NCBI RefSeq assembly: GCF_026107375.2
Contig: NZ_JAPCIA010000001.1
Coordinates: forward strand, 930,001 to 994,000
Direction: 5' to 3'
Source: Sphingomonas sp. BT-65
GTDB lineage: Bacteria > Pseudomonadota > Alphaproteobacteria > Sphingomonadales > Sphingomonadaceae
DNA length: 64,000 nucleotides
Part shown: positions 36,739 through 43,550 of the stretch, piece after piece
Layout: every line of letters starts with the position of its first letter
Position numbering within the stretch: position 1 is the first letter of the stretch
Position numbers and translations under genes: made by a program
Notes under the pieces: generated by a model
The model's database searches: none
What the model saw: the letters and a program-made list of their open reading frames with translations, nothing else
What the model was told of the DNA's origin: nothing

Positions 36739-37611
36739 ATGATCGGACAGGCACAAGCCAATGGCGTCGGGTTCGCGCGCGCCTTCGAAAACGGTGCCGG
36801 GGTGCTGATCGGCGCCAAGATCATGATGGAGGCCTCGCGCCCGCTCGGTGCGAGCCAGTTCGCCTTCGGCCAGCTCGCGATGAACTATCTGATCCAGGGC
36901 GGCGTGATGGCGAGCATGCTCGGCGGCGGCCGTTGCTTCCAGCCGGAACCCCAGGCGCAATGGTCGGCCTCGCTCAACGGCGAGCATACCGGATCGATCG
37001 ACCTTGGCGACGGCTACACGCTGCAGCTCGACGAGCGGAGCTCGGAGATCACGATCCGCAACGCCGAGACCGGCGAGACCACGCGCATCTGGGGCGACCC
37101 GCATGTCGATGTCGACGGCAAGCGCGCCTTCGATTTCTGGGGCACGACCACCTTCACGCTCGAGAACGGCACCAAGATCACGATCGACACCGAGCAATGG
37201 GGCGGCAATCCCGACGCCTATGTCGCGAGCCAGGTGACGATCACCAAGGGCGATCAGGCGATCGTGGTCGACGGCATCAGCCAGAACCAGCTCGGCGATC
37301 TCGAAGTGACGATGTCCAACGATGGCCGCGCGATCGACCGCGCCACCCGCGACGGCTTCGTGCTCAACGAGAACGCGACCGGTTCAGGCTGGCGCTCCGA
37401 CCTCACCGGTCAGGTCGCGACCCAGGCCGATCTCAACGCGACCAGGCCCGGCGAACTCTACGGCCCGGGCAGCACGATGCCGAGCTTCGACGAGATCCGC
37501 TTCGCGCTGTCCACCTTCCTGTTCTTCGGGATCGTGGCGGGCATGGCCGATGCGGTTGGCGGCGACTCCGCACCGATCGGACGCCCCTTCTTCCGCCCGA
37601 TCGATCTCTGA
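36739..37611 (+). CDS. NopE-like self-cleaving DUF1521 effector
   Basis: 290 residues. Residues about 85-210 are a DUF1521 domain, the metal-ion-inducible autocleavage module known from the T3SS effectors NopE1 and NopE2 of Bradyrhizobium. The cleavage site is intact: GDPHVD at residues 119-124, where cutting occurs between Asp and Pro on calcium binding. The following VDGKRAFDFWGTTTFTLENG is rich in acidic and beta-strand residues as expected. The first 65 residues are an uncharged, possibly secretion-related region; a hydrophobic stretch (ALSTFLFFGIVAGMADAV) lies near the C-terminus. It is the second gene of the element-B operon. The DUF1521 motif is the strongest single sign that this island encodes secreted substrates. 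Confidence 0.82.
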   Translation: MIGQAQANGVGFARAFENGAGVLIGAKIMMEASRPLGASQFAFGQLAMNYLIQGGVMASMLGGGRCFQPEPQAQWSASLNGEHTGSIDLGDGYTLQLDERSSEITIRNAETGETTRIWGDPHVDVDGKRAFDFWGTTTFTLENGTKITIDTEQWGGNPDAYVASQVTITKGDQAIVVDGISQNQLGDLEVTMSNDGRAIDRATRDGFVLNENATGSGWRSDLTGQVATQADLNATRPGELYGPGSTMPSFDEIRFALSTFLFFGIVAGMADAVGGDSAPIGRPFFRPIDL

Positions 37612-37643
37612 ACGGCGGTTTCCGCAGACAGACGAGGTGTGCG

Positions 37644-38840
37644 ATGAGCGTTGATGGCGGTGTTGGCGGGGTCGGCGCGAGTGCGTCGACCCAGACGGCC
37701 GAAACCCCCGCGGAGAGTGTCGCCGGGCAGCTGGTGCGCGAGAATACGGTCGACGGCCAGCTCGACACCGCCGGCCTCGCCGCCGACCTGCGCGTGCAGA
37801 CCGAGGCTGATCCCGAGCTCGGCGCCGGCGTGATCGCCGAGCTCGAGACGCAGCTCACCCCGGTCGAGCGCGGGCAGCTCGCCGCCGCGCTCGGTTCGGC
37901 GAACGACAACGGTCCGGACCGCACCGAGCTGATCGCCGACGTGGCCCAGATCGGGCTCGACATCGTCGGCATCGTCGACCCGACCGGCATTGCCGACATC
38001 TCCAACGCCGCGATCTCGGTTGCGCGCGGCAACTGGCTCGACGCCGCGATCTCGGTCGCGGGCGTGCTGCCGCTGGTCGGCGACGCCGCGAAGCTCGGCA
38101 AGCTCGGTGGCTGGGCGCAGACGCTGTCCAACGCGGTCGATCTCGCCAAGGTCGATGCGGGGTTCCGCGCCGCGGTCGAGCCCGGGCTGCGCCAGCTCGC
38201 CGACGCGCTCGACGCCGCGCCGCTCGACATGCTGCCCGCCAGCGCGCGCGAGACGCTCGAAGGCATCCGCACCAAGCTCGACGAAGTGCTCGACGGCAGC
38301 GCCGATGCCGCGGCGCGCGCCGCCAACAACCTGGTCGGCGCGGGCACGCGCACCGGCCGGGTCGGCAACAACAGCGCGACCTGGACGCTCGACGCCCAGG
38401 GCCGCCCGACCCGCGGCCAGGCGACGCTCACCGAGCTGCATGACGGCACGCCGCGCTCGAGCGCCGAGCAGCGTGCGCAGAGCGCCACGGGGCGATCGGG
38501 CATCGACGGCGATCAGGGCGGCCACATCATCGGCCATCGCTTCCTGCCCGATCAGGGCACGGTGAACATGTTCCCGCAGGCGGGGCAGTTCAACAACAGC
38601 GCCTATCGCACGATGGAGAATGAATGGGCCTCTTGGATCGAGGCCGGCGCCGAGGTGCGGGTCGACGTCCAGCTCAGCGGTTACAATGGCACGCGGCCGA
38701 GCGACGTCGATGTGAGCTACGAGGTGTTCAACGCCCAGGGCGAACGGGTCTACAGCAACTTCGAAATGTTCGAAAACCAGGCCGGCCAGACCTTTGATCG
38801 GGTGTCCACCGCCGATATACAGGCGATGCTGAACCAATGA
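37644..38840 (+). CDS. Probable T3SS effector: DNA/RNA non-specific endonuclease
   Basis: 398 residues without signal peptide or cysteine. After a disordered N-terminus, residues 95-160 form a hydrophobic pre-toxin-like segment (GLDIVGIVDPTGIADISNAA, VAGVLPLVGDAAKLGKLGGW) of the kind found in polymorphic toxins. Residues about 240-395 are an Endonuclease_NS_2-type nuclease: GDQGGHIIGHRF with His 294 and His 298, NMFPQAGQFNNSAYRTMENE with Asn 317, then RPSDVDVSYEVFNAQGERVY. Such domains cut DNA and RNA. The stop overlaps the ATG of a small YezG-like gene, the usual layout of a toxin with its immunity protein. Delivery by the T3SS is inferred from the operon. Confidence 0.85.
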   Translation: MSVDGGVGGVGASASTQTAETPAESVAGQLVRENTVDGQLDTAGLAADLRVQTEADPELGAGVIAELETQLTPVERGQLAAALGSANDNGPDRTELIADVAQIGLDIVGIVDPTGIADISNAAISVARGNWLDAAISVAGVLPLVGDAAKLGKLGGWAQTLSNAVDLAKVDAGFRAAVEPGLRQLADALDAAPLDMLPASARETLEGIRTKLDEVLDGSADAAARAANNLVGAGTRTGRVGNNSATWTLDAQGRPTRGQATLTELHDGTPRSSAEQRAQSATGRSGIDGDQGGHIIGHRFLPDQGTVNMFPQAGQFNNSAYRTMENEWASWIEAGAEVRVDVQLSGYNGTRPSDVDVSYEVFNAQGERVYSNFEMFENQAGQTFDRVSTADIQAMLNQ

Positions 38841-39241
38841 TCGTGAGCATGAGCATGGATTTCGACCAGGCGGCGGCCGACCGCGCGCTGCACGAGCTTG
38901 GGCAGATGGTGATCGCCGACAGCGAGTTCGCGGGCAAGGACTGGCAGGGCATCACCCTCGTCATCCAGGTCGAGCCGCGCAAGCGCATGTTCGGCTATCG
39001 CTACAAGAGCGACGGCAAATGGGAGGGGGCGACGCCGGAGGGCCGCCCGACCATCCTCAAGGCGCGCGAGCTCGCCGATGCGATGAAGATTGCGGGCAAG
39101 GAGGGATGGAAGACCTGCCTCGTGCAGATCTCGCGCCCCGGCCCGAACATCAAGGTCGATTTCGAATATGACGATCCCAATCGCTGGGACGTGACGCCCG
39201 CGAACCTCGAGGCCCGCGTCGAGGAACTGCGGCCCCGCTAG
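38837..39241 (+). CDS. Probable nuclease immunity protein (YezG/DUF600-like)
   Basis: 134 residues, cytoplasmic (no signal). The alpha-beta arrangement and the C-terminal stretch CLVQISRPGPNIKVDFEYDD, then NRWDVTPANLEARVEEL, resemble the YezG/DUF600 immunity family that neutralises nuclease toxins. The start overlaps the nuclease stop by 4 bp. An enzyme that can degrade the producer's own DNA or RNA would need a cytoplasmic inhibitor, which fits. Confidence 0.75.
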   Translation: MIVSMSMDFDQAAADRALHELGQMVIADSEFAGKDWQGITLVIQVEPRKRMFGYRYKSDGKWEGATPEGRPTILKARELADAMKIAGKEGWKTCLVQISRPGPNIKVDFEYDDPNRWDVTPANLEARVEELRPR

Positions 39242-39267
39242 CCCCCGCACGCGGTCGCTGCTTCTAG

Positions 39268-39291
39268 CCCCTCCCGCTTTTGCGGGAGGGG
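39268..39291 (+). terminator. Hairpin after the immunity gene
   Basis: CCCCTCCCGC-TTTT-GCGGGAGGGG, a perfect 10-bp stem with a 4-base loop, 27 bp after the stop. It is followed by GTTGGGGAGGG and a pyrimidine run (TCTTCTTCTT), so it probably ends the element-B operon. Confidence 0.7.
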
Positions 39292-39361
39292 TTGGGGAGG
39301 GTCTTCTTCTTCAACCGTGGCACGAGAAGGCCCTCCCACCGCGGCGCGCCAACCTCCCGGC

Positions 39362-39394
39362 CTAATCGATTCGACTAGACGCCTAGTCGGATCG
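39362..39394 (+). promoter_or_regulatory. Effector-promoter element, copy C
   Basis: CTAATCGATTCGACTA at 39362-39377, with the clearest dyad of the set: CGATTCGACTAG-ACGC-CTAGTCGGATCG, 11 of 12 bases symmetric. It is about 104 bp upstream of the 473-residue effector candidate. Confidence 0.78.
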
Positions 39395-39465
39395 CAGAGC
39401 GCGGCGCCCGGGCCGATCGGGCATTGCTGCCCGCACCCAACCCCCGTGCGACCCGGAGGAATGCG

Positions 39466-40887
39466 ATGGCCGATCCCGTCACCGATGCCGCCAACTCGAT
39501 CTCCAAGAGCCTGGAGACCGGCTTCCTCAACCCGGTCAGCAACGACGACATCAAGAGCGCGGTGGGCCAGATCACCAATCTGCCCGCGGCCGAGGCGAAC
39601 CAGCTGATCGACCGCCTCGAGTCGAGCGGCCAGCTCGACCAGATCGCCGATGAGATCAACGATGGCAGTTGGTTCGGCAATGGCGGCCTTTCCGCCGACG
39701 AGCGCCGTTCCTTCTTCACCGACATGGCGGGCAAGCTGAGCGGCGAGAATCTTGCCGCCCTGTCCGAATCCTTCTCGCGCACCGATGATGGCGGCGGCGA
39801 GTTCGGCGCCGTCAGCGATCTCGGCAAGGAAATCGCCACCCACGCCCCGCCGCAGACCCGCGTCGACTACATCACCGCGATGAAGCCGCAGGTCGATGGT
39901 CAGAGCTATACCGACAGCTATTTCGGCGGCGCGGTCAGCCACGATACCGACGCCCAGGCGGCGGCGGTGGGCAACGTCCTCGGCTCGCTACGCGGTTCCT
40001 ATGCCGAAGCGGGCTTCAACGCGATCGGCGACCGCCTGCCCCACGTCCTCACCACCGCGACCGACGGCGAGCTGCGCACCGGCATGGGCGGCCACGCCAC
40101 CGCGACATGGGACGCGCAGGGCTATCGCAACATCATGGACGCAGCCGCCAGCATGGGCGACGCCGACTTGAAGGCCCGCGTGTTCGACGCCGGCGTCGAC
40201 ACGCTGCGCTCGGTGCGCGACACCAATTCGGTGATCGGCGGCCTGACCGTGATGGGCAAGGACGATGCGCTGCGCACGATGACCGACGGCTTGACCGCGC
40301 TGGTCAACAGCGACACCACCGGGGTGATGACCGAGCTCACTTACAACCGCGAAACCTCCGACGGGTCGGACTTCGCGGCCTATGCCAAGGAGATGCTCAA
40401 CCAGGATCGCGGCGCCGAGCTCGGTCAGCAGATGGCGCGCCTGCAGCTCGGCAATGACGAGAATGGCGATCCGATCCAGCGCCTCAACGAGACGATCACC
40501 GTGCCCGGCACCAATCAGGAGCGCCGACCCAATGCCGGCGCGCTCGGCTATTTCGTCGGCGCGACCTATGCCGCGACCGCGTCGATCACCAAGGACGTCG
40601 CCGACCAGCGCGCGATGGCGACCTCGGTGCTCGATTCGGCGCTCGCGATCGTCGACAAGGCAGCGCGCAAGCACCCGGTCGCGGGCGCGGTGGCGAGCGT
40701 CGCCAAGGAATGGACGCATTATGCGATCAACCAGGCGATCAGCGATCCCACCGCCGACGCCGCGACCAAGCTCGAGAACGCCGCGCTGCCGGTCAACAAG
40801 CAGACCGGCGAGCTTGGGGTCGGCGATGACGTGCTGAGCGCATTTGAGGATACGCTAGCCTCGGTCCAGCGCCGGGCGCGGCCTTGA
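39466..40887 (+). CDS. Effector or translocator candidate, unknown family
   Basis: 473 residues with a GGAGGA site. No signal peptide, no cysteine, Asn/Asp/Ser/Thr-rich and mainly helical, the profile of T3SS-secreted proteins. The N-terminal 130 residues are helical with Asp-rich stretches (NDDIKSAVGQITNLPAAEAN). Two moderately hydrophobic helices near residues 355-420 (GALGYFVGATYAATASITKD, ALAIVDKAARKHPVAGAVAS) could insert in a membrane. No enzyme motif was recognised. It is driven by element C and followed 10 bp later by a lipoprotein gene, so a pore-forming or envelope-active toxin with an outer- or inner-membrane partner is one reading; a translocator is another. Confidence 0.6.
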   Translation: MADPVTDAANSISKSLETGFLNPVSNDDIKSAVGQITNLPAAEANQLIDRLESSGQLDQIADEINDGSWFGNGGLSADERRSFFTDMAGKLSGENLAALSESFSRTDDGGGEFGAVSDLGKEIATHAPPQTRVDYITAMKPQVDGQSYTDSYFGGAVSHDTDAQAAAVGNVLGSLRGSYAEAGFNAIGDRLPHVLTTATDGELRTGMGGHATATWDAQGYRNIMDAAASMGDADLKARVFDAGVDTLRSVRDTNSVIGGLTVMGKDDALRTMTDGLTALVNSDTTGVMTELTYNRETSDGSDFAAYAKEMLNQDRGAELGQQMARLQLGNDENGDPIQRLNETITVPGTNQERRPNAGALGYFVGATYAATASITKDVADQRAMATSVLDSALAIVDKAARKHPVAGAVASVAKEWTHYAINQAISDPTADAATKLENAALPVNKQTGELGVGDDVLSAFEDTLASVQRRARP

Positions 40888-40897
40888 GGACGCTGCG

Positions 40898-41326
40898 TTG
40901 AGAACCAGGGCGGTCGCGGCGATGCTGACGCTCGCGGCCACCGCCTGCGGGGGCCCCGCGGCTGAAGCGCCGAGGCCCCCCGCGATGCTGATCGCCTCGC
41001 CCGAGGATCCGTTCGGCGACGCGGTGCGCAAGCGCGTCACCCGCGCGACGATCGCCAGTTACGACGCACTCGAGCCGCGCTTCGGCCGGTTGTCGAGCAT
41101 GCCCTACGCCATTCCCGCCGAGAAGCGCGCCGCGCTCGTCGCGACGCTGGAGCATGATCTTCCGCCGGGCTGGTCGCGCGTGGATATGTCCGGCCCGCGT
41201 CCCGAGCATGGCGAGCTCTACGCCTATGCTGCCGGCGAAGCACTATTCGCGCTGCTGATCGTCAAGCCCGGTCAGGGCACGCTGATGCCGGTGATGGTCC
41301 TGCGCAACGATGCGGCGCGGCCTTGA
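40898..41326 (+). CDS. Lipoprotein, possible immunity partner
   Basis: 142 residues from a TTG at 40898 with GAGGA 7 bases upstream. The signal ends in a lipobox (LAATAC, Cys 17), so the protein is lipid-anchored in the periplasm. The remainder is an alpha/beta domain (SMPYAIPAEKRAALVATLEH, FALLIVKPGQGTLMPVMVLR). It is the second and last gene of the element-C operon. Its envelope location beside a secreted toxin candidate suggests immunity, but the family is unknown. Confidence 0.7.
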   Translation: MRTRAVAAMLTLAATACGGPAAEAPRPPAMLIASPEDPFGDAVRKRVTRATIASYDALEPRFGRLSSMPYAIPAEKRAALVATLEHDLPPGWSRVDMSGPRPEHGELYAYAAGEALFALLIVKPGQGTLMPVMVLRNDAARP

Positions 41327-41602
41327 CTGCCCTCGGTCGTCCCGCGTCGCGATCGTGGACATTCGCTGACCCGGACGAGGAACCTGTCTGAAGTCGAAAA
41401 CCGAACTTCGGTGTCGACTTGTTCTCTTTTCCCTTCTCCGTTCACCCGCGTTTCGTCACCGGACGATCACGCAAATCCACGCGATGCCGGGCATTCCCGA
41501 CCATTTCACGTGAAACCTATTTGGTTATCTCAAGACCCTCAGGAGAACCTGATCCCTCGTTCGTCGGACATCGGCAGGGAAAATCGGGATCGGGCTGGCA
41601 TC
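41327..41602. other. Convergent intergenic region, AT-richer, no gene
   Basis: 276 bp between the lipoprotein gene and the convergent ankyrin gene, of clearly lower GC than its neighbours. No open frame with a plausible binding site was seen. It contains the parS-like palindrome listed separately; nothing else stands out. Confidence 0.7.
41502..41517. promoter_or_regulatory. parS-like palindrome
   Basis: CATTTCACGTGAAACC contains TTTCACGTGAAAC and agrees at 13 of 16 positions with the widely conserved ParB binding site TGTTTCACGTGAAACA. The core TTTCACGTGAAA is a perfect palindrome. No parA or parB gene is in the window. It could be a secondary chromosomal parS, or a chance E-box-like palindrome. 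Confidence 0.4.
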
Positions 41603-42475
41603 CTAACGCGCCCGCTCGCGGATCAGCTTGAGCACGGCTTCCGGGACCGGCGCCCCCTTCCCCCCCGGCGGCCAGCTTCCCTCCAGCGCCAGCCGCCGAA
41701 TCGTGCGCGGATCGGGTGCCGGTTCGGGCCAGCCGAGCCGGTGCACGCGCTCGGCCAGCCGGCGCTGCGCGGTCGCTTCGTCGCGATCCTTGGTCAGCAT
41801 CGGTGTCGCGACCGAAGTCGCGAGATTGGCGCCGCCGGCATCGATCGCCCAGGGATCAGCGCCGCGATCGAGCAGGAGCTCGGCGATGCGGAAGCGCTCC
41901 ATGTCGAGCGCGGTGTGGAGCGGCCGCGTGCCGGTGCGCTCGGCGCGGTTCGGATCGGCGCCCGCGTCGAGCAGCATCGCCACCGCGCCCGGCGCATTGA
42001 GGCCGATCGCCGTGCGCATCGGCACGCTCGGCGCGCCCGGCGGATTGGGTTGCGCGCCCGCTTCGAGCAGCCGCCGGGCGAACCACGGATCGCGCGCGCG
42101 CAGCGCGAGGATCAGCGGCAGCCCCTTGCCCTCGCCGTCGAGCGGTACGCCCGCCGCGAGCGCGGCATCGACGATCTCGCGCTTGCAGCTCGCCACCGCG
42201 AGGCTCAGCACGTCCCCGCCGCCGCCCAGGCGCAGCCGGGAAAGCGCCGGATCCCCTGCGAGCAGCGCCCTGACCTCGTTGACATCGCTTTCGAACAGCG
42301 CATCGACAAGCGTCCGCGCGCTCTCGCCGATGCCAGGCGCGGCCAGCACCGCCGCGCGGTCGGGCAGCTCGGTTCCCGGCGCAAAGCAGCCCGCAGGGGC
42401 CGCGGCGGGGGCGCAGCCCATCGTCACGATCGCGCTGGCAATTGCCGGCAACACACGGCGCACAACATGTCGCAC
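41603..42475 (-). CDS. Ankyrin-repeat lipoprotein, likely lipase immunity protein
   Basis: 290 residues from a GTG at 42475 with GGGAG 7 bases upstream; a longer frame upstream runs into the lipase gene. The N-terminus is a lipoprotein-type signal (LPAIASAIVTMGCAPA), placing it in the periplasm. Ankyrin repeats follow (ADPNRAERTGTRPLHTALDM, RFRIAELLLDRGADPWAIDA and several weaker ones). Ankyrin proteins in the periplasm often serve as inhibitors of neighbouring secreted lipases or catalases. It lies 29 bp downstream of the lipase gene in the same operon, under element D'. Confidence 0.8.
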   Translation of the reverse strand: MRHVVRRVLPAIASAIVTMGCAPAAAPAGCFAPGTELPDRAAVLAAPGIGESARTLVDALFESDVNEVRALLAGDPALSRLRLGGGGDVLSLAVASCKREIVDAALAAGVPLDGEGKGLPLILALRARDPWFARRLLEAGAQPNPPGAPSVPMRTAIGLNAPGAVAMLLDAGADPNRAERTGTRPLHTALDMERFRIAELLLDRGADPWAIDAGGANLATSVATPMLTKDRDEATAQRRLAERVHRLGWPEPAPDPRTIRRLALEGSWPPGGKGAPVPEAVLKLIRERAR

Positions 42476-42504
42476 ATGGGCACTCCCGGTCGATCGCGTG
42501 GGCC

Positions 42505-43392
42505 TCAATCGAGCGCCCGGGTTCCCGCGATCACCCAATCCATGCCGTGCCGGTCGACCGGGTTCAACCCGTCGAAGAAGCCCTTGCCCTCGGGCCGCAC
42601 GTCGGGGAGCTCGTGCTGCGTGCCATAGGCTTCGGGCGCATCGGCGAGGAGCCCGCCCGGAATCCCGCCGATGAGGAAGCCGAGCGCGCGGTCGCCGCCA
42701 TTCTGCAGCAGGTGCAGCGCTTCGCCCGGAACGTGATAGGCCTGGACCGGGGCGACGCCGCGGCCATTGGCGGTGGCGATGCCACGCGCGCTGTCGATTG
42801 TGTCGCCGGAGAGGCCCGCAGCATTGAACGTATCCGCCTCGCGCCCGCTGGCGATCGCCGCCGCCGACGCCATCCCGCCGCCGAGCGAATGGCCGGTGAA
42901 GGTCACCGCCTCGTCGCTGCGCGCGACCTGGCGACCGATCTCGAGCGCCTTGGCATAGCTCTCCGAATTGAGGCCGAGCGCCTGCTGGACATTGTTCTTC
43001 CAATCCTCGCCGCCCTGGGTACCGCGGAACGCCACGACATACTGCGTCGCGTTGCCCTCGCCTGTCGCATAGACCCGCGCGCGGAAGCTCGATCCCGGCT
43101 GCTCGAGCATCTCGGGGGTGAGCCCGAGCTTGTCGAGATCCTCGGCCGAGGCGACGCGATACCCCGCGGGCGGTGCGGGTTCGGCGCGATACACGTCCTC
43201 GGCGAGCAGCGCGTTGGTCTGCGCGCGATCGGTCAGCGAGACGTCGTTGGCCGCGGCTGCCTGCACGACGGGCGCAGGGGTGACCGGCTCGGCATTCCAC
43301 CAGCCGGCGACATCGTTCGCTGGCTCGGGCGGCCCGGCCACCTGCGGTGCGGCGACTTGCTGCGGTTCGATCGAACGGACGGCCTCGACCAT
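42505..43392 (-). CDS. Probable T3SS effector: class 3-type lipase
   Basis: 295 residues from ATG 43392 (GGGAG 7 bases upstream). No signal peptide; the first 60 residues are Pro/Ala/Asn-rich and disordered, as in T3SS substrates. The alpha/beta-hydrolase core has YVVAFRGTQGGEDW with the oxyanion region, and the nucleophile elbow TFTGHSLGGGMAS (Ser 169). His 260 or His 282 is the likely catalytic base. A lipase class 3/phospholipase activity on membranes is expected. The gene is divergent from the wall-hydrolase gene, with matching promoter elements at equal distances. Confidence 0.85.
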   Translation of the reverse strand: MVEAVRSIEPQQVAAPQVAGPPEPANDVAGWWNAEPVTPAPVVQAAAANDVSLTDRAQTNALLAEDVYRAEPAPPAGYRVASAEDLDKLGLTPEMLEQPGSSFRARVYATGEGNATQYVVAFRGTQGGEDWKNNVQQALGLNSESYAKALEIGRQVARSDEAVTFTGHSLGGGMASAAAIASGREADTFNAAGLSGDTIDSARGIATANGRGVAPVQAYHVPGEALHLLQNGGDRALGFLIGGIPGGLLADAPEAYGTQHELPDVRPEGKGFFDGLNPVDRHGMDWVIAGTRALD

Positions 43393-43448
43393 CGCCGGAC
43401 TCCCTGATTGACCGCTACAGCCTAGGACCATCCGCACGCCGTCCGACA

Positions 43449-43494
43449 TAGTCGCTTCGATTAGTTGAGGGCCGCCAGCTAGTCGGACCGACTA
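43449..43494. promoter_or_regulatory. Paired effector-promoter elements D' and D
   Basis: Two back-to-back copies serve divergent genes. On the minus strand, CTAATCGAAGCGACTA (43449-43464) begins 72 bp before the lipase start. On the plus strand, CTAGTCGGACCGACTA (43479-43494) begins 72 bp before the wall-hydrolase start and contains the palindrome TAGTCGGACCGACTA. The second dyad arm seen in copies A to C is weak or absent here. Confidence 0.75.
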
Positions 43495-43550
43495 TTCAGG
43501 CCGCGGATTCATGGGCCTAACCTCCTTCGACGCTTTCGGGAGGATTGCCA

